A DNA stretch of 64,000 bases from Lepidodermella squamata (taxonomy: Eukaryota > Gastrotricha). The notes beneath the pieces were generated by a model. That model did not search any database. It was not told the origin of the DNA and saw only the letters and a program-made list of their open reading frames with translations. The first letter of the stretch is position 1; every line of letters begins with the position of its first letter. Location: positions 2,542,001 through 2,606,000 of the forward strand of contig JBLDXI010000001.1 of the NCBI GenBank assembly GCA_047495785.1, in the 5' to 3' direction. This document shows, in pieces, positions 31,768 to 43,681 of the stretch. A program made the translations under genes and the position numbers.

Positions 31768-33956
31768 ATCGGTGCTGTAGCCGCGCAACAAATGCTGACA
31801 CTTAGCACTGTTGGAAATGGTAAATAAAAATGTTTTTAAAAAATTGAGATTTCAACTGGTTTTATAGTGTGTGAAAGCAACAATGACTGCTTTGGCCCCA
31901 ACGAGTATTGCTACATTCGAAACGACTTGGTCCCAGCGTGTAAAAAGGGCCGTTGCGCATGCAAACCATGCTTCACCATGGGCCGAGAGCAGTGCTTGCC
32001 CAGTAATTACCAGTATTTCTAGTTAAATCCGCCTTAAATTGGTTATTTTCACCCAGTCACTGAAAAAAACACACTCGGCGCCACTTGTGACCCAGAGAAG
32101 GGTGATCAGGTCACGCTTCTCGGAGCAGCTTGCGTCGCTGGCAAGGTGACATGCCGGGTAGGCTTGAAGAACATCGCTGGGAAGTGTCAACTATCTGCGG
32201 ACCGAAAATGCGGCCCAGACACCCCGTGCCCTCGAGACATGTATTGCGACGAGAACGAGAATGTCTGCAAGTGCCAGAATATCTACGCGTTGTTCGATCC
32301 CAACTTCCAGGCCTGCATCACCCGCGAATATGGCGACCGATGCTCGCAGGGCGTTCAGTGTGACTCTGACGTCGAGCGTATGACCGGTTTCTCGGCTGGA
32401 GGTGGCGCTTGTGTTGGCAGCAAATGCGCCTGCAGCCAAGACTATCAGGCTATTAACATCACTTGGTACCAGCCTAAGCAAGAGAAGATTCTTAACAAGA
32501 CAATTTGCATCAGCCGTGATGCTTCCAAGCGGTACCTTGCTTCCGGGCAGATGTGCACCCTGAACCCCATCATGATGTCTAATGACCCGTCTGTCACCGT
32601 CTGCCAACTTGGCCACATGTGCTATCAATGCCCGGAAGATAATGGCGCCGACTTCGATCCTAGAGTGAACGGAAAGTGCCGTAAGTTGAGCCGATGCGTG
32701 AAACTTCAAATTCGCAGAATTTTCGTCCTGTTAAGGTCGAATGGCCACACCCTTTATGACAGCTGCTGAGCAGTGTGCTGCTTCCAAGGTCGTTACAACT
32801 GTTGCCCCAGCGATGGCAGCGGTAGCAGGAGCCCAAACCAACAATAATACCAACAACAATAATACTTTGGCAGTGAACAGCACTTTGTTCCAGAGTAAGA
32901 TACAATGACTTTAAGTGAAATTCGCATTTAGGCTCTGTTTTTTCAAAGCTTGCTCAAAGGATAAAGATTGCACGGGCGATAATCAGCGATGCGCTAGCAC
33001 TGCATCACTTTTTGTAAGTCTCTCCCTATTCCAATAGCGTTCCGATAGCATACCTCTTTTCTCGTAGACCCCGACCTGTACATCCAAATACTGCATTTGC
33101 ACTGACTGCGCTGTCCCAGTCAATGGAGCGTGCGTAAATGGTAGGTACTGATTTTCTGCGCTAGGAAAAATTTAACTGTTCCCTCGTTTCAGTTCGTAGT
33201 GTCGGCTCAATCGGCTCCGCTTGCAACGGTACCGCAGAGGAGAAAATAACAGTGCCATGGGCCACTTGTGCCAACTCAACCGTGACATGCCCTAACAACA
33301 CTTACATCACCAGCGGCAGTCGTTGCTACCCTCCGAAGCTCGCTTGTGACGGTAAGAAAGACAACCGTGGCTGCCCGCCAGGTATGACCTGCAGCAAGGG
33401 CAAGTGCACGTGTGTGGAAAAGGGCACTAAGATTGATTTGGACAAGCAACGATGTGTCGCAAGCAGCTACAACGATGACTGCACCTCGAACGACGATTGT
33501 GCCTATGCCTCGGCTTCGACAAATGGGTACGGTTACGCTTTGGGAAGCGCTGGCATCTGCAAGGACAGCAAATGCACTTGCGCCTCGGGATACATATCAG
33601 CGACAGTCAGCTCGGTGGACGATAATACTGGAATTTTCGGATCTCGAACCATCTGCGTGCCGAAAAGTTCGACCATCGATTTGAACAGCGGTGCCACTTG
33701 CGATTTGGACTATTTCAACCTCGACCCCACGATAAACCAAACCTCGGTTCGTGCCTGCAAATCCGGCCTTGTTTGCTTCAAATGCGATGAAGCTTGGGCG
33801 AACGATACAACTCAAACCGGCGTCTGCAGGAGCGTGAATACTGACAATTACACGCCGTTCAGCAAATGCGGAGCTAACACCCTCCTCCCCCCGTTGCCAA
33901 TCGTCATTTTGGCAGCTATCTTCATCACATCACTCTTTGGAGTCAAACTGGCGTGA
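31768..33956 (+). CDS. EB1: two-module secreted cysteine-rich protein (first exon not found)
   Basis: Exons: 31768-31819, then a small exon from 31867 (CESNNDCFGPNEYC) to about 32012, 32057-32680, 32736-32894, 32949-33013, 33068-33140 and 33193-33956; all internal junctions close in phase. Module 1 ends with a Thr/Asn-rich linker (QTNNNTNNNNTLAVNS). Instead of a hydrophobic tail it splices (GTAAGA at 32895) into module 2, which repeats the plan (CSKDKDCTGDNQRC, CTSKYCICTDCAV) and ends in a hydrophobic C-terminus (PIVILAAIFITSLFGVKLA) suited to a GPI signal. Only about 55 bases separate the modules, with no room for a promoter and signal peptide, so I read one gene. If splicing fails, module 1 stops at 32908. 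EB-like modules are disulphide-rich extracellular domains. The signal-peptide exon upstream was not identified. Confidence 0.7.
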
Positions 33957-34254
33957 TTTAAATGTGTAGAAACCGGAGAAATTACAACGCTTTATGAATT
34001 TTTTTATCAGAAATACTATTAAGAATGTAATATAACCAAGAATAACTGCTCCAGAATTCCTCAAAAATGAAGGGGTGGATGTTTAGTTGATCGGACAATT
34101 TTACCGGTACGGAATAAAAAATCTATAAAAACTCGTTTTACGAACAATACGTGCAACGTAAATCGATTTCGTTTGTCGCCGCTAATTTTTCACATACCAC
34201 ATACACACCGAGTCATTTCCAGTGTGAATTCTTAATGACTCTAATCTAAATTTG

Positions 34255-35683
34255 ATGATTCGGCAAGCTATTCATATCTGTATCCAATCAACACAAGTTC
34301 ACGTCAACAACTGCCGGAACCTCAAGCTAGCCCCTATCACATTTGCCGCTTTCGTGTTGACATGTGTACTGCTTCTCTTCTGGCAATTATTCACAATTAG
34401 GACAGCAAACCTCATACGAAATGAGAGATTGCTACAGAATAACTCCACGGATGACATGAAAAATGCTACCTCAAAGCTCTCTAGTACGACTACGCCTGAC
34501 CCTTGCTCAGCTGATTGGCCGTCCTTAGAGCTTCAAGTAACATCATCAGCTGATTCAACAGGCGAGATGGAACTTTATGATTTACTACTACCTTCATTAG
34601 CTCTTTTTTGGCCGAGAAAGAAGCTGAAATTTGTGATAGTAACTGACGGTGAAACTCCCAATGCCCAACAATTTGGCAATAGGTGGATCGCTAAGTCAAA
34701 AGAAATCCTCAACTATGAGCCCAGAGTTCATTATCCACTTCGAGCTTTCCCTTGTCCGGGCTGGCACAAATCACAATGGCTCAAATTTTGGCCAGATAAT
34801 TTTACAGATTCTGAATATGTCGGTTTTGTTGACACCGATGCATTATTCATCACCAGAGTTGCATTGAACGATCTTTTCATCGATGGGAAGCCAGTCGTCA
34901 GACCAATTTACGGCAAGCCGAAAGCAGTCGATGTTGGCTTTTGGAGTGGAGCACCGAGGCAAACATACGCAGTCACAGGATATAAAGGTTAGTAATCTGT
35001 GGTAAAAGCTCTTTCAAATTTCAATTCGAATGAATTTAGAGCCTTTCAACTGCATGACATATTTTCCGGTGGTAGTTAAGGTGGCGCATATTAGAAGAAT
35101 GCGCGAACTTATAACAGACCGCATGGCTCGCGGTGGCACTTTCGATCAGGCTTTCGCACGAATCGCTGAAACAAAATCTGAGGCAGAGTACAACATAATG
35201 TGCACCTTCATGTGGTACTTATTTCGAGAGGACTATCACTGGATTATCAATGAATCACAGGTCGGATGGTCAGGTTACATAGAAGGCCAGATATCAAACT
35301 TCGAAGAGGCTAATATCACTCGCGATTTGTTGCGACCAGTCCCCATGTTAACCGTACATCACCACCATCAAATGCTCAATGATGTGAGGTATGAACTAAG
35401 GCGCGGGGTTTGCTTTTCAATGACAGAAACTGATCAAAGGCCGTCGTATTGCTCTCAGTTTCCAAATCGGACTGCAGCTCTTAACGAGCGCGAATTCCAA
35501 TTTGAGAGCGATGATTTTTCTGCAAGACCTGAGGCGCTGGAGAACCATTTAAAGAGGTTGGCTATTAACGATAGATGTCCTCACGAATGGCCGAACGAAA
35601 GACTGGCGCTATTGGACGATTCACCGCAGCCAATTAATCAAATGAAACCGGTTGTAGCCTCTGGAGCCTTCATTCAGGGATAG
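34255..35683 (+). CDS. Glycosyltransferase-like type II membrane protein F (458 residues)
   Basis: Exons 34255-34987 and 35040-35683, 52-base phase-1 intron at the family position. The N-terminal anchor is less basic than in relatives (FAAFVLTCVLLLFWQLF). Motifs: CSADWPSLELQVTSSADSTG, LLPSLALFWPRKKL, FPCPGWHKSQWLKFWPDNFT, GFVDTDALFITRV (about 188-200), GKPVVRPIYGKPK, EPFNCMTYFPVVVK, EAEYNIMCTFMWYLFREDYH, and a histidine run VHHHHQ in the position of IHYGHYH/IHFGHQH of relatives. It sits between EB1 and EB2 on the same strand. AATAAA lies at about 35877. Confidence 0.75.
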
Positions 35684-36694
35684 GTAGCAAATTGTATATT
35701 ATTTCTGTTTAGGATATTTTTCAAGTCGAATAATGAGGTTATGGTTAACTGAGCAAGTTGACCATCTTTAGTTTCCATCGATTTATCAGCTGCTTGCGAC
35801 TTTTGCACTTTATAGTTTCTAATTCAATGTGAATTATTTGTCAACTATTTTTTCAAGCTAATATCTTTCTATAACAATAAAACATTAAAACTGGATGAAG
35901 CACAATTTTCAATTGATTATTGCTGTTCGATACTGCCAGCCGATGTAAAATGCGCGACGAAAACTGGTGCATCGTATTACCTACATCGTATATATACATT
36001 ATACATGTATCGGATGCAAGACGCGACGTTAATTTGTAATTACTATATAAATGCCTGAAACAAATTTATAGACTTGATAGAGTGCTTACTCTTTACTCAC
36101 AATGGACTCAAAGGACGATGCCGAATTGACGCTGAGATATGTACAACAGACGCTGTACTACAGAGGGTTTCGTGAATCGGATCTCATGGGCTGAAATGCT
36201 GACAAGTGAACTGTGTTTAAGCCCCTCGTATATGATACTGCAGCTCAACTGGTAGCTTCGGGTAGTTTCGATACCACGCAATTAATGAAATCAGAATTAA
36301 TCAAATGCACTTCATTCCGAATTCTGATGGTGAATATATTAAATTTGAATACATGGATGATCCAAAAATTATCTTGCCGAAGCTGTTATAATCCTACGGG
36401 CACAGCGCTTGGCATGCTGAGCTTGCTTGTCGAATACTGCTATATTATATATTATAAAGACCAAGTGGCTGCAACCATCAAGCACTTGTATAGACCGTGC
36501 AATTCAGCTGAGGCGCATCATAGGGCACGGTTTATTGCTTGTGGCAAACAATGGATTTCAAGTAAACATACCGACACTAACTGCAGAAGCTACCTGAAGC
36601 AACTGGCTATGGTCTGAAGGAAACACAGTGCAGATAAATCAGCAGTTTTTATTCCTGTATCTTCATAATTTCTATGAATAGTTAACTCTAAATA
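35684..36694. other. Intergenic with a decayed open frame
   Basis: 1 kb. A 24-codon frame begins MDSKDDAELTLRYVQQTLYY at about 36102 and stops at 36195; another frame runs 36213-36617. Neither has a recognisable domain; they may be fragments of one degenerate gene or chance. An AATAAA for gene F lies near 35877. Confidence 0.35.
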
Positions 36695-38084
36695 ATGGCG
36701 AGCAGCGTATCATATGCTGCAATAGCCTTTCTGTGTATAACCTGGCTCTTGATACTTCAGGCCGTCATATTCATGGCTTCTTCGCTATGGGAAATTGATT
36801 TCGATGATCTTCCACCTGGAGTTGTCAGGCTGCAGCAACGAAAATCAGTCAGACGCTTTCAATTACAAAAGCAGCTGTTGATCAACCAAAATATTACATG
36901 CAACAGCACATGGCCTGATCTCGAACTGTTTCTACCTACTCCAGCTAATGTCGATGGGGACTTTGAGCTAACAGCGCTCTTCATGCCATCTATTGCTTTA
37001 TTCTGGCCTATCGACCATTTAAAATACTTGATTGTAACAGATGACGGTTTGGGATCATTGAAATACGCTGAAAAATGGCGGAATAGATCGCGGGAACTTA
37101 CCGGTTACGAGCCAAGAATTTTCTTCTCGAAAACCGTCGTCAAATGCGAGGTTGAGCGATGTGGCTGGCACAAGTCCCAATGGATGAAGTTTTGGGCCGA
37201 CAACTTCACAAATGCAGAATTTGTTGGTTTCGCTGACACTGATGCACTATTCGTGACGTCGGTTGCTCTTCAAGATCTTTTCATCGATGGCAAGCCCATT
37301 GTAAGACCAATTTTCGGTCGCCCTAAGCTGGGTGATAAAGGTTACTGGGGAAGAGTTCCTAGTCGAACTTATCGCTACACTGGCTTCAAAGGTAGACGGA
37401 AAAAGCATCCAAAGGTTTCATATATTTTTGTATTTTGCAGAGCCTTTCAATTGTATGTCTCATTTCCCGGTTATCGTCAAAGTTGCGCATCTGAAAATAA
37501 TGCGGGAGGAGATACGTAAACGACTTGCACCGAATGGGGGTTTCGATCAAGCGTTCGCAAAAGTTATTCGCAAAAAAGACGAATCCGAGTACAACATCAT
37601 GTGCGCCTTCATGTGGAACTTGTTTCGGGACGAGTATTATTGGATCATTGGGGAGGTGAGACCCGGCTGGACAAGCTCAATACCGGGTCAGGCATTCAGT
37701 CTTCAAGACGCAGGTGTTTCCACTGAGATGACTCAGCCTTACCCAGCGATAGCCGTTCACATTTGGCACCAGCCTTTTGGCGAGATTCAAGAAGAAATGA
37801 AGAGAGGAGTTTGCTTTTCAATGTCCCAGCGAAGCGAGAATAGCATTCCAAAATATTGCGAAACGAAGCAGAATAGATCAAGCAATGTGCACGATCGACA
37901 GTTTCAGTTTGAATCAGAGGATTTTTCTCGACGCATTGGTGCCAAAGAGGCCCATTTATCACGACTGAGAATTCTCGATCAGTGCCCTCACAAATGGCAC
38001 AAGCTGGCACTTGACCTGCTTGAAACTTCTTCCTTGACTTATCCATTCTCAACTTTTCAAATCAAAGAATTCCCACTCGAGTAA
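36695..38084 (+). CDS. Glycosyltransferase-like type II membrane protein G (446 residues)
   Basis: Exons 36695-37391 and 37441-38084, 49-base phase-1 intron at the family position. Anchor: ASSVSYAAIAFLCITWLLIL. Motifs: NSTWPDLELFLPTPANVDGD, SIALFWPIDHL, GWHKSQWMKFWADNFT, GFADTDALFVTSV (about 175-188), GKPIVRPIFGRPK, EPFNCMSHFPVIVK, and ESEYNIMCAFMWNLFRDEYY. It differs from relatives at the cysteine before the GWHKSQW motif: FPC-GW is replaced by KCEVERCGW, adding a cysteine. AATAAA follows the stop at about 38100. Confidence 0.75.
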
Positions 38085-38497
38085 AAAGCGGAGTCTTTCA
38101 ATAAAGTATTCTTGAATTTCTAAGTGTGCTTTTTGGTGTTAACATGATAGAGAATATGGAAACCACGAAATATAAGCTTATTCTCAAAAGCGTGCAATGA
38201 GTCACCTTTGATGATAAACAAATTTACAAGTACTATAAGTGTCAGAAAAGGTTAAGAATCGCCGTGTAACGTGTAATCCTGACAACCCTTGTTTTCTGAT
38301 GTTAGAATAAACCATGAATTCAATTTTATTGGTAAGTTAAAATTGTAATAAGTTTTCCAGACATTGACTCGAAATTCTATCAGATATACCAATTGATTTT
38401 ACTCAGTCAATTCGCAACATTCGCAGTCAGCATTGGATCTGGTTGGTATAAATCTTCTCATTTTTGGATCTAATTTCCTTTAACCCCTCAACATTAG
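38085..38497. other. Region expected to hold the EB2 signal-peptide exon
   Basis: A frame at 38363-38444 encodes a hydrophobic stretch (YQLILLSQFATFAVSIGS) between an AG acceptor and a GT donor, and could be part of the EB2 signal peptide. A short ATG exon MNSILL at 38313-38330 ends at a GTAAG donor, but its phase (0) does not match, so the start is unresolved. Confidence 0.3.
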
Positions 38498-39576
38498 CAT
38501 GCTCAAAAGACTCGGACTGTTTGAGTGGCCCTTTGAATGAACGATGTGACCTATATGAGTTTCTCGTGAGCCTTATCATTTGAAATTACTGAAGACAATG
38601 ACAGCTTTTAACAGGAGCCAATCTGCAAAAGGGGCTCGTGTGTATGCAAGCCTTGCTATACCCTTTCTAAATTCGGAAAATGTGTGAAAGGTAGCCACTC
38701 TCTGTTTGTGTTCCCTCTAATCATAGCTCCTTTTTCAGTGAGGTATTTGAAACGCCTGGGCGGTGCCTGCACGGGTGATCCAGAGGAAAAAATTACGATT
38801 CCTAACGCCCGTTGCTTAAATGGCTTAGTAGCCTGCTATGCTGGATCGTCTGCGATTGGTAATCGCTGCATTGTAGACAAAAACTGTGAGTCAACTGGAA
38901 ACTCAAGTTGCCCTCTTTACTCCGTATGCTCACCGTCGAAAACCTGCTTCTGTGCTGGAGGGACTAAATGGGATGATTCAAGTCAATCCTGCATCCCGGC
39001 CGAATTTGGCGACCCATGTGAAAGCGATTCTGACTGTAATTTCCTGAACTCAGGAGTCGGTCTGGGCGGCACTGATTTGATAGGTTACGCAAGGCACAAC
39101 ACCGCTTCTTGTTTATCAGGTAAATGCGGATGTGGTCAAGGGACGAAGGCGACTACAGTGGGTTACAAGAGTTCGACGACGAATGAGTACAAAACCAAGA
39201 CTATTTGCGTCGCTTCCAACGCCGATATGGATCTGAAGACTGGCTCGTGTCACCCCGATCCGATTCGAGGTTCTGGTCAATTTGAAGTATCTACAAAAGT
39301 TTGCGCTTCAACCCATATGTGCTCTGTAATGTGTGGCGATGACAACAGCTTTATTCTAGGATCTTGCAGTAAGTCTTAAGCCATAGCACACATTTCAGTC
39401 CATTTATTACCGTCTCTTCAGAACTGGTGAACTCTTCAAATTTGACAACAGAATCCCAATGTCAAGGTGAGACATTGGCAGGAGGGGAAAATTCTTCCCC
39501 TACGATTCACGTCGGAGAAGCTTCGGTTATGATTATTCTAACTACACTCATTAGAATGTTTAAATTGTTGGTTTAA
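38498..39576 (+). CDS. EB2: secreted cysteine-rich EB-like protein (5' end unresolved)
   Basis: Exons 38498-38565 (CSKDSDCLSGPLNERC), 38615-38690 (PICKRGSCVCKPCYTL), a large exon from about 38740 to 39370, and a last exon from about 39421 to the TAA near 39576. Exon junction phases follow the family rule (phase 1 around most exons, phase 0 after the first small exon). The conserved core reads EFGDPCESDSDCNFLNSGVG, GKCGCGQG, KTICVASNADMDL, and a cysteine pair block ending GSC. The C-terminal segment is Ser/Thr-rich, then hydrophobic (ASVMIILTTLIRMFKLLV), consistent with GPI attachment. AATAAA is at about 39575. Confidence 0.68.
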
Positions 39577-40106
39577 TAAATTGAATTAAGTAAACCTTGT
39601 TGGTGTTAAATGCCCTGCTGACTCGCCTCGATAAGTCAGTAGTTCGGTTGAATGACCGCATGACGATAAAAGAAACGAAGGGCCCACGGCCAGCAGGAAG
39701 TGAGAAAGTGTTCCTCTAGGATACGGCGGGGTAACCAAAGTAACCGGCGTTCATTGTGCCTCACTCAATGCGATACGCCAGTTCGGAAATAACTACTTGC
39801 GCTATCCGTTCTCGCGCTCTAAAACACGAGCACTCGAGGGCGCAGCGCGAGTCAGCGCCACACAATAATTATTTTGCGCATTTGAGTGCCAAGTGGCGAC
39901 AACAAAGCGTGATATAGAAGTATAGAACGGCGCCGAAGGCGCAGCACAACGAAAATATAAAAAACGAGAAGGCTGTGCATTCGACTAATTTCCGACCCGA
40001 TCTGTAAACTGAAAAATACAGTTTTCTCAAACCACCTTCAGCTTCACAGGAAAACTAGTTCACAATTGATCACAAATTTCAATGATTTTACTTTAAATAA
40101 TAGGAG
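39577..40106. other. Intergenic, upstream of EB3
   Basis: About 0.5 kb with no gene. Local GC-rich words (GAGCACTCGAGGGCGCAGCG) in 39780-39960 contrast with the surrounding AT-rich DNA; no repeat boundary could be fixed. Confidence 0.45.
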
Positions 40107-41336
40107 ATGGCACTCGGGCATCTTAGCCTACCTTCTTCATTTATTTTTGCGGCTTTCATTATATTAAACGCTTGCTTCGCGACGGCAGATGCAGCAGTTG
40201 GATTCCGTAAGTATCTAAAGTTTGAGGAAATATCATTGCTAAAAATCCATGCTTCCTTAACAGCATGCTCTGCAGATGCTGAGTGCAAGGGGCTCAATGA
40301 AATGTGCAGGATTCAAACTGGATTTGTAAGTTTCAGTTTCGGAATGGCGCCTTCTTATGCTCCTTATTTTAGACTCCGCCATGCAGAAAAGGATTCTGCG
40401 CATGCAAACCTTGTTATCAATTCGATGGCAATAATTGCGTCAAGACCACGTATGTAAAATACGTCGGGGATGCATGCACGAACAGGAGTGGGGAGGTCAT
40501 CCTAATTGACAACGCGGAATGCGGCGATACTAATAAAGTTCGGTGCAAGCAGGGTTACGTTCAATCCGGGGTTTCGTGCGTAATGCGGATGAAATGCACC
40601 TCAGCTAACGACTGCGCCACTGGGATGCTTTGCAGCGCTGATCGTAACTGCGTCTGCCCATCAACACATAGTTTAGACCCGGCTAACGGTTGCCAACCAA
40701 AAAGTTACGGCGATTCATGCGTGGATAGCTCTGTTTGCAACAACCGTAACATTTCGATGTGGGATGACGGGTATACAACGACCATGGGTGTTTGCTCAAG
40801 GGGGGCGTGCGGCTGCTCTGCAGATTCAGTCAGCGTGATGGTGTCTTACGTTGATGATTCTGAATCAGTCGTCAACAAAACGATTTGTGTGCCTAAGACT
40901 GCGCCTACAAGAGCGATTTGGAATGGGACGAAATGTTATTTAAACCCAATGCTGGCCACGGTCAATAAAACTGACTTGGCGGTGTGCGTAGTCGGAAGTA
41001 TGTGCATGGTATGTCCTGAGGATTTCGATGCAAATCGCTATCTGGGCGAAAACACAGGAATGTGTCGTAAGTTTATTTTTAAATATCGAATCTAGGTGCT
41101 GATTTCATCTTTCAGGCAAGCTTGAGATGGATAACTACGCCATGACATGCAGCGAGAGGCCCACTATTGTGGCAGTTAGATCAGCCGACGAGAAAGCGCC
41201 CATGCGAATGGATCTGGCCAATACCACCGTTGCGCCTACTACAACCCCGTCTTCAAGTCCTGCTACTGAGCAAATTTCTTCGCTCCGTCTAGCCTCTGCA
41301 GCCATGGTTGCCATGTTGATGTTGCAAGCCGTTTAA
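40107..41336 (+). CDS. EB3: GPI-type secreted cysteine-rich protein (358 residues, complete)
   Basis: Exons 40107-40206, 40264-40325, 40373-41066 and 41116-41336. Signal peptide LPSSFIFAAFIILNACFATA. The first cysteine block (CSADAECKGLNEMC, then PPCRKGFCACKPC) and the second (ACTNRSG...CGDTNKVRC) are in one exon here, whereas EB4-EB6 have an intron between them: an intron has been lost. The core is SYGDSCVDSSVCNNRN, RGACGCSA, NKTICVPKTA, and VCVVGSMCMVCPEDF ending in GMCR at the phase-1 junction. The tail has Thr/Pro/Ser (TTVAPTTTPSSSPATEQ) and a hydrophobic end (LASAAMVAMLMLQAV). Likely a surface protein; ligand unknown. Confidence 0.78.
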
Positions 41337-41810
41337 AGCCGGAGCGAGTCCTTTAAATTAGATTAATGACGACTATGCGCAAACTTCTAGCGTTGAGTCT
41401 GAAAATATGTGATTTTTTCTTATTTTTTTTTATTATTCTTGATCGCCAGCGTAACTGTTCGGACGTTACTTTTCAGCAAAGAAAAAGCTCACACGTCGAT
41501 GTTACCATATTTTTGAATTATCCACGATTTGCGACACATTAATCTCGTTTAAATAGCCATAAGGAATGCCGCTTTTTTACACTGTATTATAGAATAAATA
41601 AATGACATAAATGTAATGACTCAGGTGGATTATTTTTGCAAAATCTCAAATAGGAGCCGGCTTAGATATTGATGCAATCAAATAGATTAATTAAGCTCTG
41701 ATGACCAAAGTGCGCGCAGGCTTATTGTAAAGCAATTTGCTCTTGACCAGTAGAATTAAACCAAATGCAGCCTCTTTAATTTCAGGGCTAAAATCGCGAG
41801 GACATATTGA
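41337..41810. other. Intergenic between EB3 and EB4
   Basis: AT-rich; poly-A signals for EB3 near 41590 (GAATAAATAAATG). Nothing else seen. Confidence 0.5.
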
Positions 41811-43237
41811 ATGTTACCCCTGAACTTCTTCCTGTTATTCTTAGCTCAACTGATCAACAGGAAATCAAGTGCCCTTACTGATGAATGTATGGCTTTGCGT
41901 AGCTCTGTTGAAATACCGGTCATGAAACTGTTTTTTAGCTTGTCCTTGCGGCGAAAATCAGTATTGCGAGCTTTTCAATGGAACGGTACCTTTTCAATGT
42001 GCCGTAAGACATTGTTTCAAGTCATTTTTCTAGATACCATCATGTTCCATTGGGCAATGCATGTGTCTACCTGGCTACATCCGCAGACAGGTTTCAGAAA
42101 CCGACTGCACAAAAAGTACCAACTTTGCACATTTTACGAGGCTGAATCATGATTGATGACTTTAATTAGTTGAAGGAAAGCAACTGGACGAGCCATGCAA
42201 TGATGATGACGCATTGTATGCATCACTACCGGCAGGAGCAGGATGTAGGGGCGGGGTAGTAAGATGCCTGCCTTTTCACAAGCGCGACGGGGCTATTTGC
42301 TCGATGATTGGAAAACGAGCTCAGGGCGAAGATTGCGTAACGTCATCGCAATGTGATGGTGACTTGACCTGTGGTTCAAGCTACACCTGTGAGTGCGAGT
42401 ATAATGACCGACAAATTTTCGACTCGTCCCAACACAAATGCGTGTTACGCCAATTCGGAGATGAATGTGTATCTGATGCAGAATGCAAGAATTTCGCCAG
42501 ATCGTTATTTGATGGATTTACCCACGAATACGGCGCTTGCTCTCCAGACGGCCGATGCTATTGCGGTGAGAACTTTAAAGCCGAGGTTAGATACCTATCG
42601 AAAAACAAGTCGATTCAATCCAAAACTGTCTGCGTCAACACTGCATCGATCTTGAATCTTTCCCAGGGAGAGGCTTGCCACATCGATCCACGTAAGTTGT
42701 CCCACTGATTCTGTCTTTTCTACGAAATATTCTTCGAAAAAGTTGCCGAAGCAAGCGAAGCCGTGAGGCTTTGTTCCCCACTTTTGATTTGTCTGTCATG
42801 CAACACCCGGTCGGGAAATATCGGAATATGCAGTAAGAAATCTTAATGTGATAGATGTAGCCCTAACGTCACTTTATCTTTACCTAGGATCTATCGTCAA
42901 CAGCTCAGAAAGCTCTAAACAGTTGTCATCGTCGCGGATCATTAGCGATGATAATAGACTAGGTTTCATGCAGCAAGATGGGACGGAATTTCAAAGAGAA
43001 AGCGAGCTTGGTGAAGACCAGTCCCCGTCTGTTACTATTACTGAAGCCCCTCATCGCCCGACAGCTGTTGCCCCGCATTTGAAAAATCCAGTTTCAGAAA
43101 CCAAAACAAGCCGTTTTGCTGAAGCAGTCACGGAGCGAATTGACAGTGGTACCTCAGCCAATGCTGCAACGGCTTGGAGTGGAAATATCAAAGCCAGTAC
43201 ATTCATCTTCGCTTTAGTTTTCTATCAGCTGCAGTGA
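41811..43237 (+). CDS. EB4: GPI-type secreted cysteine-rich protein (388 residues, complete)
   Basis: Six exons: 41811-41886, 41939-41985, 42034-42115, 42170-42691, 42743-42832 and 42888-43237, all in phase. Signal peptide MLPLNFFLLFLAQLI. Cysteine blocks: SCPCGENQYCELFNGT, then PSCSIGQCMCLPGY, CRGGVVRCLPF, EDCVTSSQCDGDLTCGSSYT, FGDECVSDAECKNFARSLFD, GRCYCGENF, KTVCVNTASILNLSQGEACH, and LCSPLLICLSC. The tail is Ser/Thr/Pro-rich, with a hydrophobic end FIFALVFYQLQ. It is the six-exon pattern that seems ancestral for the array (also EB5, EB6). AATAAA near 43257. Confidence 0.8.
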
Positions 43238-43681
43238 TGATGAATAATGAAGGGCATAATAAATACACCTCGTTTTAGCTTTGATTTTAGTATTACCGTA
43301 ATTGTTCATACGATAAACTTGAAAGGAAATTAGCTCCCAGGAAATGCTCTGTGTTTCAAGAATTTTAATGCGCAGGAATACGACATTGAAATCACCCAGA
43401 CCTGGTTTTACGAGGCCTGAAGTATGACGAAGACGCTGTGTGGCTATGTATTTTTTACCTAGAAAGGTAGGCGTACAGAAAGAAATGATTTTACTGTAAA
43501 CACGCACTTCGAACGTGCGAAGTTGTATGCCGACAAGTAGCCGATCCGGCAAATACATTGTTTAATCTTGGACAACACAACAATGCCGAGCATGACAGTG
43601 CAAACATTCCGAAGACATCATTCTGTGATGCGTGTGGACCAGCGACCTCAATCTCACTAACAGGTCTTGTGTTTTGAATCA
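43238..43681. other. Intergenic between EB4 and EB5
   Basis: About 0.44 kb without a supported gene. Confidence 0.5.

Noticed and set aside
32893-32957. Splitting EB1 into two independent genes
   Set aside because: Only about 55 bases lie between modules and the second lacks a signal peptide; donor and acceptor phases match for one transcript.
36213-36617. 134-codon open frame between genes F and G as a gene
   Set aside because: No domain, no signal peptide, no splice partner; the surrounding frames look degenerate. Left as intergenic.
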